Below, in pieces: positions 26,175 to 35,772 of a stretch of 64,000 bases of DNA; position 1 is the stretch's first letter, and every line of letters starts with the position of its first letter. Position numbers and translations under genes: made by a program. The stretch is from Methylocystis iwaonis (lineage in GTDB: Bacteria > Pseudomonadota > Alphaproteobacteria > Rhizobiales > Beijerinckiaceae). The notes below the pieces were generated by a model, which searched no databases, was not told the origin of the DNA, and saw only the letters and a program-made list of their open reading frames with translations. The stretch spans positions 2,462,001 through 2,526,000 of the forward strand of contig NZ_AP027142.1 in NCBI RefSeq assembly GCF_027925385.1, read 5' to 3'.

Positions 26175-28714
26175 TCGGCGCCTCCTTCATGCGCGATCAG
26201 TCGCGCTTCTTCTTCGGCCGCAAGAGCCGGAAAGACGCAAGTGACGGTCGTCCCCTCTCCCGGCGCCGTGTCGATGAACACTTTCCCGCCGTGAAGCTCG
26301 ACGAAGGCGCGCACGATGGAGAGGCCCAGGCCGACGCCGCGATGGCGCGAGCCGGCGGTATGCGACTCGAAACGCTCGAAGACGCGCTCCAGAACCTCCG
26401 CCGGAATGCCGCGGCCGTGGTCAGTGACCTTGAACACGACCTCATCGCCGCGGCGCAGGGCGGCGAGCGTCACGGTCTGGCCAGGGCGAGAGAAGCCGAT
26501 GGCGTTGGACAGCAGATTGAAGAGCACCTGCCGCACGCGCTTGGCGTCGCCCCGGAACGTGCCGATGTCGTCCATGGCAATGATTTGCACGTCGATCGAA
26601 TTCTCAGCGAGGCGATCCTGAACGCCTTCGATGGCGGCGCCCATGGTGGCGCGCACATCGACGTCGGAGAGTTCCAGCTCCATCGCGTCTTCGTCGATCG
26701 TGGCAAGATCGAGAATATCGTCGATGATCGCGAGCAGCGCGGCCGACGACTTGCTGACATAACCAAGATATTCCATCTGGCGCGGATTGAGCGGTCCGGT
26801 CGACTCCTCGCCCAAGAGGTGAACGAATCCGTTGATGTTATTGAGCGGTGACCGCAGCTCATAGCTGACGTGATGGATGAAGTCGTTGCGCAGCTTCTCG
26901 GCCGCGACCAGCGCGGTGTTGCGGTCGGTGAGCGCGCGCTCGACGTTCACGTCCGCCGTTACGTCGACGAAGGTCAAGAGCGCCGCGCCTTCGAGCAGAG
27001 ATTGCGCCGTGCAATCCAGCACCATGCCGTCGCTGCGCTCGATGCGCCGCGTGAAGCCTTCGCGCATATCGTTGAAGCTCGTCACAAAGCCCTTCAGCGC
27101 CGCCCAGGTGTCGTCATTATCGTGCAGCGTCTTGCACTGCGTCACGATCGCCTCGAAGCGTGGCTTTTTGGCGAGCACGTCGGGATCGAGCCGCCAGAGT
27201 TCCGCGAAGGCCGGGTTGCAGAAGCTCAGACGCCCATCGGCGCCGAACACCGCGACGCCCTCGTGCAGCGTCTCCAGCGTCTCGCTTTGCGTGCGATTGA
27301 GCGCATTGAAACGCGTTTCGAGATCATAGGCTTTGGTTGTGTCGTCGTAGAGGTAAGTGACGCCGCCCTGCGTGTTGGGATGCGCGACAACCTCGAGGAT
27401 GCGCCCGTCCGGCAGATGCCAGGTATGGCGAACGGGCTCCGGAGAACGATAGGCTTCGAACAGCCGCTCCTTCCAGGCCTTATAGTCGGATTCGACCGGC
27501 ATGCGCTCGCCGGCGCGCAGGCGATCGAGAATTTCGCCGTCGGTCGGCTTGTGGTCGAGGAAGCGCGGTTCGAGCTGCCAGAGCTTGGCGTAGGCGTCAT
27601 TGTGATAGACGAGCCGCCGCCCGCGATCGAAGATCGCGACCGCCGTCGGCAGTTGATCGAGCGTGCGCACATGCGATTGCATCTGCTGCTGGAGATCGGC
27701 GCGCACCGTCTCCACCTCGTGCTGGTCTATGGCGATCGAGGCCGCCATGGGCCCCGCCGCCTGCGTCACATCGAGCATATGACGGGCGCCCGCAACGACC
27801 GCCGGCACGCGCGCGCGCCACGCCACGCCCTTGGCGATCGCCTTCGCGGCTTCCGATCGGGCGGACTGATCCAGAAGCTCCAGGCCGCGCGCAATGGCGT
27901 CGGCGGGATCTTTCGCCTCGACGGCGGATGCGTAAGCGCTGTTGACGAAAGCGAGCCGGCCGTCGGCGTCGCGCGCCCAGACGGGGGTCGGCGAGGCTTC
28001 CAACAGCGCATGCAGGCCGGAAAGCTCCTTTTGCGTTTCGGCGTAACGCTCGCGCAGGCCGATGAGCTCCAGCCGGTCGCCCGAGACTTCGCGAATGCGC
28101 AATACGGCGCTGCCGCCGACCGCGCGGCCGTCTGCATCGAAATGCCGGCCGACCGCGCCCGCGAGCTGCAGGCGGAAGGACTCGCCGCTGTTGCGGAGGC
28201 GCTCGACGGCGGCTTCGAGGTCTTGCGCGCCCTTCGGAGCCAGCCAGCTCCCGAAGGAGAGGATGCGCCGCGGCGAAATCGCCGCATCGGATGGGAGCAG
28301 CGTCGACGCGCTGACGTCGGGCTCGCTGTCCGGGGTCGTCCAGGCGATGAAGACCTGCGGCTCGCTCGCCATGAAGGTCTTTATGCGATCGAGCCGCGCG
28401 CGCGCGTCTTCGAGCTCCTCCAGCAGCTCGGTCTCGCGCCGGCGCCAGCCGTTACGCTCGCCGATATGGGCGATGGCCACCACGGCGGAAAACAGGGCGA
28501 GCCCGCCGCTGAGGGCGAAACTGACGACATTCGAGTCGAAAGGAATATCCGCAACGAGCGCCTGCGCGAGCGCCGGCGTCGCGAAAAGCGCGGCGAGCGC
28601 CGTAGCGCCATTCGCAACAGCGCAACGCAAACCACCTGCCCCGGCATATTGAAGCTTCTGAGAATTCGTTTGGCGGCGCCGCGTCATGAAGGACAGAATT
28701 CCTTTCGCGCGCAA
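26171..28714 (-). CDS. divL: DivL-type cell-cycle sensor kinase with tyrosine in place of the phospho-histidine
   Basis: An 847-aa membrane protein (838 aa if the ATG at 28687 is used). Two hydrophobic segments (about 33-52 and 65-83) precede several PAS-like domains (around 235-340, 350-465 and 475-590), then a kinase core. The dimerisation helix reads DFIHHVSYELRSPLNNINGF: Y618 occupies the position of the canonical phosphorylated His, the hallmark of DivL. ATP-domain boxes VRQVLFNLLSNAIGFSRPG, DHGRGIPAEVLERVFERF and RGVGLGLSIVRAF look intact. In Caulobacter DivL reads the phosphorylation state of DivK and controls CckA and hence CtrA. It heads the divL-tsaE-murU-like-addB-addA block. Confidence 0.9.
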   Translation of the reverse strand: MRAKGILSFMTRRRQTNSQKLQYAGAGGLRCAVANGATALAALFATPALAQALVADIPFDSNVVSFALSGGLALFSAVVAIAHIGERNGWRRRETELLEELEDARARLDRIKTFMASEPQVFIAWTTPDSEPDVSASTLLPSDAAISPRRILSFGSWLAPKGAQDLEAAVERLRNSGESFRLQLAGAVGRHFDADGRAVGGSAVLRIREVSGDRLELIGLRERYAETQKELSGLHALLEASPTPVWARDADGRLAFVNSAYASAVEAKDPADAIARGLELLDQSARSEAAKAIAKGVAWRARVPAVVAGARHMLDVTQAAGPMAASIAIDQHEVETVRADLQQQMQSHVRTLDQLPTAVAIFDRGRRLVYHNDAYAKLWQLEPRFLDHKPTDGEILDRLRAGERMPVESDYKAWKERLFEAYRSPEPVRHTWHLPDGRILEVVAHPNTQGGVTYLYDDTTKAYDLETRFNALNRTQSETLETLHEGVAVFGADGRLSFCNPAFAELWRLDPDVLAKKPRFEAIVTQCKTLHDNDDTWAALKGFVTSFNDMREGFTRRIERSDGMVLDCTAQSLLEGAALLTFVDVTADVNVERALTDRNTALVAAEKLRNDFIHHVSYELRSPLNNINGFVHLLGEESTGPLNPRQMEYLGYVSKSSAALLAIIDDILDLATIDEDAMELELSDVDVRATMGAAIEGVQDRLAENSIDVQIIAMDDIGTFRGDAKRVRQVLFNLLSNAIGFSRPGQTVTLAALRRGDEVVFKVTDHGRGIPAEVLERVFERFESHTAGSRHRGVGLGLSIVRAFVELHGGKVFIDTAPGEGTTVTCVFPALAAEEEARLIAHEGGAE

Positions 28715-28960
28715 ACCGGCTCTGGCGTCATGAGACCAAGCTCCAAGAGATCATCGGGGTGCTCATCACATCAACGCCGCGGGACCGCACAGGTTGCGCA
28801 ATTTCCCGCCAGGACGCGCGCGCGGACTCCCATCGCCCCCAGGGTGAGGGCGGCAACACATTCGGCCCGGCTGTTACGCTGCGCCGACGACGCTCGATAC
28901 GAATCGCCTCAATCTAAAACGCGATGAGCCAAAACGGAATCCGATTTCTATTAGAAATTG
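28715..28960. other. divL: Non-coding gap upstream of divL
   Basis: Between the divL start and the ahcY terminator there is no convincing gene. The stretch should contain the divL promoter. A CtrA-like TTAA-N7-TTAA box was looked for and not found. Confidence 0.4.
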
Positions 28961-28963
28961 ACT

Positions 28964-28998
28964 AAAAAATGCGGCCCCGCTCCATGGAGGGGGGCCGC
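28964..28998 (-). terminator. ahcY: Rho-independent terminator of ahcY
   Basis: Read on the minus strand, GCGGCCCC and GGGGCCGC form an 8-base GC stem around a loop containing TCCATGGA, followed by ATTTTTTAG. It lies about 75 bases beyond the ahcY stop. Confidence 0.85.
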
Positions 28999-29071
28999 AA
29001 GGCATGGGAAACGAAAGCTGGCGGCGGGCCGGGCGGGATTTCTGGCCAAACCCCGCCCGTAAACGCCGGGC

Positions 29072-30478
29072 TCAGTAGCGGTAGTGATCCGGCTTGAACG
29101 GGCCGTTCACCGGCAGGTTGAGATAGGTCGCCTGCTGATCGGTCATCTTGGTGAGCTTCACGCCGATCTTGTCGAGGTGGAGGGCCGCGACCTTCTCGTC
29201 GAGATGCTTGGGCAGCGTGTAGACGCCCGTCGGATACTGACCCTGCTTCGTGTAGAGCTCGATCTGCGCCAGCGTCTGATTGGTGAAGGACGCGGACATC
29301 ACGAAGGACGGATGGCCCGTCGCGTTGCCGAGGTTCACGAGGCGGCCTTCCGAGAGCAGGATGATGCGCTTGCCGTCCTGGAACTCGATCTCATCGACCT
29401 GCGGCTTCACATTGTGCCACTTGAGATTGCGCAGGCCGGCGACCTGGATCTCCGAGTCGAAGTGGCCGATGTTGCAGACGATGGCGCGGTCCTTCATGGC
29501 GCGCATGTGCTCGATGGTGATGACGTCGACATTGCCCGTCGCCGTGCAGAAGAGGTCGGCGCGCGGCGCCGCGTCTTCCATCGTCGTGACCTCATAGCCT
29601 TCCATCGCCGCCTGCAGGGCGCAGATCGGATCGATTTCGGTCACGAGCACGCGGCAACCGGCGTTGCGCAGCGAGGCGGCCGAGCCCTTGCCCACATCGC
29701 CGAAGCCCGCGACGCAAGCGACTTTGCCGGCCATCATCACGTCCGTGCCGCGGCGGATGCCGTCGACGAGCGACTCGCGGCAGCCGTAGAGATTGTCGAA
29801 CTTGGACTTGGTGACAGAGTCGTTGACGTTGATCGCCGGCCAGAGGAGCTTGCCCTCCTTGTGCATGACATAGAGGCGATGCACGCCGGTGGTCGTCTCT
29901 TCGGTGACGCCCTTGATCGTCTCCGCGTTGCGCTTGTACCAGCCTGGATTGGCCTTCAGGCGCTTCTTGATGGCGGCGAAGAGGACTTCCTCTTCTTCAT
30001 TGGTCGCCTTGTCGAGGAAAGCGGTGTCGCCGCCCTCGGCGCGCAGGCCGAGATGGATGAGGAGCGTGGCGTCGCCGCCGTCGTCCAGGATCATGTTCGG
30101 GCAGCCGCCGTCGGCCCATTCGAAGATCTTGTGGGTGTAGTCCCAATAGTCTTCGAGGCTCTCGCCCTTGCGCGCGAAGACCGGCGTGCCGGTGGCGGCG
30201 ATGGCTGCGGCGGCGTGGTCCTGCGTCGAATAAATGTTGCAGGAGGCCCAGCGCACGTCGGCGCCGAGCGCCTTCAGCGTCTCGATCAGCACGGCCGTCT
30301 GAATGGTCATATGCAGCGAGCCGGCGATGCGGGCGCCCTTCAGCGGCAGCGACGCGCCATATTCGGCGCGCGTCGCCATCAGGCCCGGCATTTCGGTCTC
30401 GGCGATGTTGATTTCCTTGCGGCCCCAATCGGCCAGCGAAATGTCGGTGACGGCGTAGTCATTGAAATGAGCGGTCAT
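29072..30478 (-). CDS. ahcY: Adenosylhomocysteinase
   Basis: NAD-dependent hydrolysis of S-adenosylhomocysteine to adenosine and homocysteine, which keeps methyltransferases free of product inhibition. The 468-aa product (start [18 protein letters not shown]) has the signatures [16 protein letters not shown] and [20 protein letters not shown] (NAD site), and ends in KPDHYRY, the standard C-terminus of the tetrameric enzyme. The ATG at 30478 is used because the longer frame extends through the regulatory region. It is a single-gene transcript with its own terminator. Confidence 0.97.
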   Translation of the reverse strand: MTAHFNDYAVTDISLADWGRKEINIAETEMPGLMATRAEYGASLPLKGARIAGSLHMTIQTAVLIETLKALGADVRWASCNIYSTQDHAAAAIAATGTPVFARKGESLEDYWDYTHKIFEWADGGCPNMILDDGGDATLLIHLGLRAEGGDTAFLDKATNEEEEVLFAAIKKRLKANPGWYKRNAETIKGVTEETTTGVHRLYVMHKEGKLLWPAINVNDSVTKSKFDNLYGCRESLVDGIRRGTDVMMAGKVACVAGFGDVGKGSAASLRNAGCRVLVTEIDPICALQAAMEGYEVTTMEDAAPRADLFCTATGNVDVITIEHMRAMKDRAIVCNIGHFDSEIQVAGLRNLKWHNVKPQVDEIEFQDGKRIILLSEGRLVNLGNATGHPSFVMSASFTNQTLAQIELYTKQGQYPTGVYTLPKHLDEKVAALHLDKIGVKLTKMTDQQATYLNLPVNGPFKPDHYRY

Positions 30479-30549
30479 GCGAATCCTCTGCTCGCGAAGG
30501 CCGGCGCCCCGGCGTTGAGCGCCTATAGCAAAGGCGGAAGGTGAAGGCA

Positions 30550-30565
30550 ATAAAGATATAAAGAT
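30550..30565 (-). promoter_or_regulatory. ahcY: Tandem ATAAAGAT repeat upstream of ahcY, possible operator
   Basis: Two exact back-to-back copies of ATAAAGAT (30550-30557, 30558-30565) lie about 70 bases upstream of the ahcY start in an AT-rich island within GC-rich DNA. ArsR-family SahR regulators control ahcY and methionine genes in many proteobacteria through AT-rich sites, so this is a candidate operator. No SAH or SAM riboswitch fold was recognised in the leader. Confidence 0.4.
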
Positions 30566-30590
30566 TTGTTTATGTGATGACCGTCGCTCC

Positions 30591-30806
30591 CTATTCAATG
30601 CCCTCACGCCGCTGGAGCGCGCGCTCATCCCCGCCCGAGTTTCGTAAGAACTCCTTCAAGGCCAATTGCATCAACAGCCGAACGATCGCCACGGACAGCG
30701 GCTCATTCGCCACAGCCGCCAGGGACAGACGCATCGCCTTCGCGAGTTCCTGCTGGATCATAAGCTCGTCTTGCGCCTGATCGGAATTGTCGTTGTCGGG
30801 CAGCAT
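30591..30806 (-). CDS. Small protein of unknown function under an EcfG-type promoter
   Basis: A 71-aa acidic-to-amphipathic protein ([19 protein letters not shown] then [17 protein letters not shown]) with predicted helices over most of its length and no membrane segment. A GGGAG sequence lies 9 bases upstream of the ATG. A general-stress promoter match (GGAAC, 16 bases, CGTT) sits about 26 bases upstream of the start. It does not look like the anti-sigma factor NepR. It is encoded just downstream of a HisKA_2 kinase on the same strand, with the gap holding the promoter. Confidence 0.62.
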   Translation of the reverse strand: MLPDNDNSDQAQDELMIQQELAKAMRLSLAAVANEPLSVAIVRLLMQLALKEFLRNSGGDERALQRREGIE

Positions 30807-30831
30807 TTTAGGAGACTCCCTGAGCTTCCCG

Positions 30832-30856
30832 AACGCACGGAAATTTAGGTAGTTCC
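30832..30856 (-). promoter_or_regulatory. EcfG-type general stress response promoter
   Basis: On the minus strand GGAAC (30856-30852) is followed by a 16-base spacer and CGTT (30835-30832). This matches the alphaproteobacterial EcfG consensus GGAAC-N16/17-CGTT exactly. It faces the 71-aa gene starting at 30806. Confidence 0.75.
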
Positions 30857-30902
30857 CACTAGGAAAAATTACGGCAGAGGCCCGAAGATTTACGCGGCGC
30901 GA

Positions 30903-31874
30903 TCACTCATGCGCGAATTCGACGCTCAACGCCGTGCCCGCGCCGGGGGCGACTTCAAGTGAGCCGCCGAGCTGGGTAGCGAAAGCCTCCATAATGCCCA
31001 TCCCGAGGGAGCTCGACTCCGTCTCTTGGGCGCCAGCCATTCCCGGCCCATCGTCTTTGATGACGAGATGGAGGTGTCCCTTCTCGTTCTTCGACAGGGC
31101 GACGTCGAAGCGCGTTCCCAATCCTTTGGAGAAAACATGCTTTGCGGCGTTGAGCGCCGCCTCGTTCACAAGGAGCGTCATAGCGGTCATCTGATCAATC
31201 GAGAGGTCGGCGGCGCCGCTGACATCCACCGTGACTTTGACGGGCAAATCGTGGAAGGCATGGCCAAGCATTTCCCTTAGCAACGGCTCGAGCCCATTCA
31301 CATAAGCTAATCCGTCATGAAGGCGGCGGTGCAACTCGGACATTGCAAGGATGCGCGACTCTGCGTCGCTGAGGGTCTCCGCCGCGACCACAGGGTTCCG
31401 CAAATTGCGCTGGGCGTTGCGCAGCAGCGCCACGACGAGCTGCAAATTATTGGCGACGCGGTGCTGCAGCTCGCGGAAAAGCGTCTCCTGAACCGCCTTC
31501 GCCAATTCCACGCGCCTGATCGTCTCCCGCAGGGCCGCCACCAGAACGATATTGAAGCCGCCGACGAGCAGGAAGGCGACAAGCGCGCCGACACTGGGGC
31601 TGTCCGTCAATTGGAAAGAACTCGCCGGCTCCAGAAACAAATACCAGGCGGCGAGAGCCGAGAGGGAAAGGACGAAGACTCCCTGGAGCCAGCCGCAGAG
31701 AAGCGTCGCGGCGACGATAGCCGGATGAAAGGTCAGAAATTTCATCCCTGCCAGAACCGGCTCGAGGAGAATCCGCGCCGCAAGGCTCGCCGCAAACAAC
31801 AGCAAGGCGACCGCCCAGGGCAAAATGCCCCGGCGCTTGATGGAGGCGGTGTGGATTTTATGGACCCAGGGCAT
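30903..31874 (-). CDS. HisKA_2-family membrane sensor histidine kinase with DUF4118-like region
   Basis: A 323-aa kinase. Residues 18-115 hold about four hydrophobic helices with the DUF4118 (KdpD-like) pattern, including KFLTFHPAIVAATLLCGWLQ and WYLFLEP. Residues about 130-200 are a HisKA_2 dimerisation domain with ELQHRVANNLQLVVALL, H138 being the phospho-acceptor, followed by an ATP-binding domain with NEAALNAAKHVF and DDGPGM. Kinases with this H-box act in alphaproteobacterial general stress response and photosensing pathways upstream of PhyR. No receiver domain or response regulator lies nearby. An EcfG-type promoter sits about 50 bases upstream, suggesting feedback within that regulon. 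Confidence 0.88.
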   Translation of the reverse strand: MPWVHKIHTASIKRRGILPWAVALLLFAASLAARILLEPVLAGMKFLTFHPAIVAATLLCGWLQGVFVLSLSALAAWYLFLEPASSFQLTDSPSVGALVAFLLVGGFNIVLVAALRETIRRVELAKAVQETLFRELQHRVANNLQLVVALLRNAQRNLRNPVVAAETLSDAESRILAMSELHRRLHDGLAYVNGLEPLLREMLGHAFHDLPVKVTVDVSGAADLSIDQMTAMTLLVNEAALNAAKHVFSKGLGTRFDVALSKNEKGHLHLVIKDDGPGMAGAQETESSSLGMGIMEAFATQLGGSLEVAPGAGTALSVEFAHE

Positions 31875-31922
31875 GCGCGCCTCTGCTCGATAATCGACCG
31901 AGCTTGGACTGAGATGCTTGTT

Positions 31923-31948
31923 AACGAGCGGGACCGGCGTCTGGTTCC
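31923..31948 (-). promoter_or_regulatory. EcfG-type general stress response promoter
   Basis: Minus strand GGAAC (31948-31944), a 17-base spacer and CGTT (31926-31923), followed by TAAC. It faces the HisKA_2 kinase gene starting at 31874. It is the second exact match within 1.1 kb. Confidence 0.75.
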
Positions 31949-32098
31949 ATAGGGCGCAGAGCGCACGCGGCGCGTGGGAGGCGCCGAACAGCGATCAAAG
32001 AAACGGACGATCCGGCGCCTAGGGAAAGGCGCCGCGCCATCGCGACGACGGAGTGTCGGCAATAGAGGCGGCTTGGCGCCGCCCCTTTAACCCGGCGA

Positions 32099-34000
32099 CT
32101 AAAACTCGTCCCAATCGTCCTGTTGCGGCGCGAGGGCCGCGCCGCCCCTGCCGACGGATTTCATGGCGACGACGGGCGCCGCCGCCGGCCGGGCGGCAAC
32201 CTCCCGGACGGACGCCAGCGCATCCTGCGTCAGCCGGAAATCCCTCACAGTGAGGGCGAGATTGCTCGTCTCCTCCTGAAGCGCTCGGGAGGCGACAGTC
32301 ATCTCCTCCGCCATTTGTGCGTTCTTTTGCGTGTTCCGGTCGATCTGCGAGACGACGGAATTCACATCCGTGAGGCCCGCGGCCTGCTCGCGGGCGCTGG
32401 AGGCGATATCCGCGACCGCGCGCTCCAAATTGAACACATTTGTGACGATCTTTCCGAGCGCCGTGCCGGCGAGACCCACAAGCTCCACGCCCTGCGCAAC
32501 CTCTGTGGAAGAAGCGGAAATCAGCGTCTTGATCTCCTTCGCCGCCTCGGCCGAGCGCTGCGCCAAAGCGCGCACCTCCGACGCGACCACGGCGAAGCCG
32601 CGGCCAGCCTCGCCCGCGCGCGCCGCCTCCACCCCGGCGTTCAGCGCCAGGAGATTGGTCTGGAAAGCGATCTCGTCGACGACCGCAATGATCTGACCGA
32701 TGCTTTGCGAGGATTTCTCGATGAGATTGATCGCCTCCACGGCGCGGCGGACCACGGCGCCGCTTTCCTCCGCCTCGGTCCGCGTCGCGCCGACGATTTT
32801 ATTCGCCTCCCCCGCGCCAACGGCGATGTGTCGCGCGCTCTCGGTGATCTCATGCAGAGCCGAGGAGGCGCGCTCCAGTCCTTCGGCCTGCTGCTGGGCC
32901 TGCCCGGAGAGCTCCTCGGCGGCCGAGGCGATCGACTCCGCGCCGGGCGCAATCGCGCCGACGCCGGATTTCACGACGGCGACCGCGTTTTCGAGCTGCT
33001 CGATGGCGGCGTTGAAGTCGAGCTGCAGCCTGGCGTAGGCCTCCGGCAGATCACGATCCATACGATAGTCGAGGTTCTTGGCGGACAGCTCCGAAAGACC
33101 GGCGCCGATGGACGCGGAAACCAGCTCCCGCTCGGCTAGGATCGCCCGTTCCTCGGCCAGGCGGCGCTCTTCGCGATGGCGATGCTCGTCTTCCGCCGCG
33201 CGCAACCGGCTCTGTTCGCGCTCGATCAAGGTCTCACGGAACAGATCGACCGCGCGGGCGACCCCGCCGATCTCGTCTGAATTGTTCGTGTAAGGCACGC
33301 TTTCGCCGTAGCGTCCCTCGGTCAATTGCTCGAGATAGGCGGCGAGCGCGCCGAGCGGCTCGCACGATCTGCGCCGCAGATAGCGGATCACCGCCCACAT
33401 GCTCACGAAGACGAGCGCGGCCAGACCGAACATCACCGAGAGAAAGAGTTTCGCCTCGAAGGCGGCATTGGCCTCGGCCTGCGACGAGAACTCGTTGGCC
33501 TTCACCACCATTTCATCGACGACGGCGCGGTGCGCGTTATAGGCGCTGGTGAGCTCCGCCATGGCGCGGGAAATCTGCGTCGAATCGCCGGATTTCAGCG
33601 CGGCGGGCAGAGAGGTCTCGATCGTGCGCCAGAATTTCTGAACGTCGTCGTCCGAGCGCGCGACAAGCGCCTTCAGCTCTGCAGGGAGCACCTCGGACCT
33701 TCGCCAGAATTCGCGCCGCGCGGAATAGTCGGACTTCAATTGCTGAAGGCGCTCGAGATGCGCCTGCATTTCCTTGGGCTCGCGCAAGGCAAGATGCGCT
33801 TCGAGATAAGATTCGATCACATAAGCGGGCGGCGGCAGAATATCCGCCACGAGATCCTTGCCGGCGACGATCTTTTCGTAAGCGGGCCCGCCGATCTCCA
33901 GGCGATGAAGCGCGACGCTGCTGGCGAGCAATGAGACCGCGAAGCCCGCAAGTATCAGACATGCGCTCAACGAAAACAGCTTGGATATCGTTAAACGCAT
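32099..34000 (-). CDS. Methyl-accepting chemotaxis protein
   Basis: A 633-aa transmembrane chemoreceptor, start [20 protein letters not shown] with AGGAGG four bases upstream. TM1 spans about 9-31, a helical periplasmic sensor about 32-185, TM2 about 187-208, then HAMP ([24 protein letters not shown] region), a second HAMP-like stretch near 310-360, and the signalling hairpin with [20 protein letters not shown] and [17 protein letters not shown]. The C-terminus DDWDEF resembles the CheR/CheB-binding pentapeptide of high-abundance receptors. The ligand is unknown; no other chemotaxis gene is nearby. Confidence 0.95.
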   Translation of the reverse strand: MRLTISKLFSLSACLILAGFAVSLLASSVALHRLEIGGPAYEKIVAGKDLVADILPPPAYVIESYLEAHLALREPKEMQAHLERLQQLKSDYSARREFWRRSEVLPAELKALVARSDDDVQKFWRTIETSLPAALKSGDSTQISRAMAELTSAYNAHRAVVDEMVVKANEFSSQAEANAAFEAKLFLSVMFGLAALVFVSMWAVIRYLRRRSCEPLGALAAYLEQLTEGRYGESVPYTNNSDEIGGVARAVDLFRETLIEREQSRLRAAEDEHRHREERRLAEERAILAERELVSASIGAGLSELSAKNLDYRMDRDLPEAYARLQLDFNAAIEQLENAVAVVKSGVGAIAPGAESIASAAEELSGQAQQQAEGLERASSALHEITESARHIAVGAGEANKIVGATRTEAEESGAVVRRAVEAINLIEKSSQSIGQIIAVVDEIAFQTNLLALNAGVEAARAGEAGRGFAVVASEVRALAQRSAEAAKEIKTLISASSTEVAQGVELVGLAGTALGKIVTNVFNLERAVADIASSAREQAAGLTDVNSVVSQIDRNTQKNAQMAEEMTVASRALQEETSNLALTVRDFRLTQDALASVREVAARPAAAPVVAMKSVGRGGAALAPQQDDWDEF

Positions 34001-34290
34001 ATGGCCTCCTGGAGAGCGTACGTGATTGCGCTCGCGCGTGGGCGCGAGTGAACCATGGAAAAACGGGGGTGAAGGGAACAAGCGCGCCGGCGTCATGCCC
34101 GCGAATGCCGGCTCCGCCGACGTCAAGATATTCTGAGACCAAAGCCTAAAATGTCGTAAATAGTTCGAGATATATTTCGGAGTCCGATCAAGGGCGCGGG
34201 CGCCTCACGCTTGCCCTAAACGCTCGCCCTACCCTTGCGCGCGCCCCTGCTCTATAGCAACGCAACCGCATCCTTTCGGCTTGGCTCACC

Positions 34291-34791
34291 ATGTTAGACG
34301 CGCTCAGATCCTTCATCACCGAACTCACCGGCGACGCCAACGCGCCCAAACCCGTCGAGGCGGCCGATTACCAGCTCGCGGCCGCCGCGCTGCTCGTCAA
34401 TATCGCCTCGATCGACGGCGACTTCGACGACAACGAGAAGGCGCGCATCCAGCTCCTCGTCGAGACGCGCTTCGGCCTTCCGCCGGACGAGGCGCGCGCC
34501 CTCATCCAACAGGCTTGCCAGAACGAGCGCGAGGCCGTCGACCTTTATCATTTCACCAGCGTGCTGAAGCGGCGGCTCGACGAAGACGGCCGCAAGCAGG
34601 TGATCGGCATGATGTGGGACATGGCCCATGCCGACGGCACGGTGCATGAATTCGAGGAAAATGTGGTCTGGCGCGTCGCCGAGCTTCTCGGCGTCTCGAC
34701 GCGAGAGCGCGTCGAGCTGCGCCGCGAGGCGCGCGAGGCGCTGGAGAACCCGCCGCCGCTCGACGGCCCCTGGTCCCGCCCCAAGGAGTGA
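34291..34791 (+). CDS. TerB-family (tellurite resistance/DjlA N-terminal-like) protein
   Basis: A 166-aa all-helical cytoplasmic protein. The repeated pattern AAAALLVNIASIDGDFDDNEK and MMWDMAHADGTVHEFEENVV, each with an acidic D-G-x metal-binding-like turn, is characteristic of the TerB fold. Function of these stand-alone members is not established; the tellurite name is historical. The next gene follows after 6 bases with its ribosome site AAGGAG inside the terB-like stop region, so the two are translationally linked. Confidence 0.85.
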   Translation: MLDALRSFITELTGDANAPKPVEAADYQLAAAALLVNIASIDGDFDDNEKARIQLLVETRFGLPPDEARALIQQACQNEREAVDLYHFTSVLKRRLDEDGRKQVIGMMWDMAHADGTVHEFEENVVWRVAELLGVSTRERVELRREAREALENPPPLDGPWSRPKE

Positions 34792-34797
34792 CGTTTC

Positions 34798-35601
34798 ATG
34801 ACACAATTTTCAAACGCCCGCCCGGCGGCCGTCGTCACCGGCGCGTCGGAGGGAATCGGCGCCGAGCTTGCCCGCGTCTTCGCCGCAAAAGGCCATGAGG
34901 TGGCGATCGTCGCCCGGCGCGGCGACCGGCTGGCGACGCTGGCCGAGGACATCGCCGCCAAGGGCCACAAGCGCCCGATCGTCGTGGAGCTGGACCTCCT
35001 CTCCGAAGGCGCCGCCGAGACGCTCGCCGCGCGCCTCAGCGAGGCCGGGCTCGCGCCGCAATATCTCGTCAACAACGCCGGCTTCGGTCTGATCGGCGCC
35101 ATCGCCGATCTCGATCAGGCCGAGCAGCTCGCCATGATCGACCTCAATATCCGCGCGCTGACCGCTCTGACGCTGCGCTTCCTGCCCTCGCTGACGCAGA
35201 CCAAGGGCGGCGTCATGAATGTCGCCTCGGTCGCCTCCTTCATGCCGGGGCCGGGCTTTGCTGTCTATTACGCCACCAAGGCCTTCGTCCGCTCCTTCAG
35301 CGAGGCGATCTCATACGAGCTGAAGCCGGCCGGCGTGAAAGTGTCCTGCCTCTGCCCCGGCCCGGTGCTCACGGGCTTTCAGGCCCGCGCCGGCATGAGC
35401 TACGACGGGCTGATGAGCGCGATGAAGCCGGCGCTGGTGCCGGCGGAGGAAGTCGCGCGCCAGGGCTATGAGGGGCTGATGGCCGGAAGGCGCGTCGTCG
35501 TCCCGGGGACCATGAACAAGTTCATGGTCTGGAGCGCCCGCCTCTCGCCGCGCGCGATTCTGCTGCCTCTGCTCGGGACGGCGCAGATGAAGCGGGTTTA
35601 A
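34798..35601 (+). CDS. Short-chain dehydrogenase/reductase
   Basis: A 267-aa classical SDR. The cofactor site is VVTGASEGIGAELARVFAAK near residue 12 (TGxxxGIG), with NNAGFG near 87, and the catalytic SVASFMPGPGFAVYYATKAF where Y and K form the YxxxK pair. The arginine pair in VARRGDRLA after the second strand suggests NADP preference. The C-terminal part (VVPGTMNKFMVWSARLSPRA) resembles the DltE/YdfG-like membrane-associated subgroup. The substrate cannot be inferred. Confidence 0.9.
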   Translation: MTQFSNARPAAVVTGASEGIGAELARVFAAKGHEVAIVARRGDRLATLAEDIAAKGHKRPIVVELDLLSEGAAETLAARLSEAGLAPQYLVNNAGFGLIGAIADLDQAEQLAMIDLNIRALTALTLRFLPSLTQTKGGVMNVASVASFMPGPGFAVYYATKAFVRSFSEAISYELKPAGVKVSCLCPGPVLTGFQARAGMSYDGLMSAMKPALVPAEEVARQGYEGLMAGRRVVVPGTMNKFMVWSARLSPRAILLPLLGTAQMKRV

Positions 35602-35612
35602 CTGACGAGATT

Positions 35613-35666
35613 GCGCCCTCGCCCCTCGAGACGCGCGCTGCGGGCGCTCCTCAGGGTGAGGGCTGA
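35613..35666. repeat. Dispersed repeat, family E (outer copy)
   Basis: CCCCTCGAGACGCGCGCTGC then GGGCGCTCCTCAGGGTGAGG: an imperfect palindrome with the arrangement of the hairpin that follows (CTCATGCTGAGGAG...GTCTCGAAG) but on the opposite orientation. Confidence 0.65.
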
Positions 35667-35678
35667 TAGGAGCCAGAA

Positions 35679-35743
35679 ACGAAAAACCCCTCATGCTGAG
35701 GAGCCTGCGAAGCAGGCGTCTCGAAGCACGAGGGGTTTTTCGT
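35679..35743. terminator. rpmF: Bidirectional terminator built on a family E repeat
   Basis: ACGAAAAACCCCTC (35679-35692) pairs perfectly with GAGGGGTTTTTCGT (35730-35743), with an inner GCCTGCGAAGCAGGC stem. The A/T flanks give a U tract in both directions, so it can end both the SDR transcript and the convergent rpmF transcript. Confidence 0.85.
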
Positions 35744-35772
35744 TTTAAGGACAAGAGGGCCCGAAAGCCCGC

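Noticed and set aside
26870..28927. 685-aa plus-strand ORF opposite divL
   Set aside because: Antisense of divL; low-complexity Arg/Ala-rich sequence.
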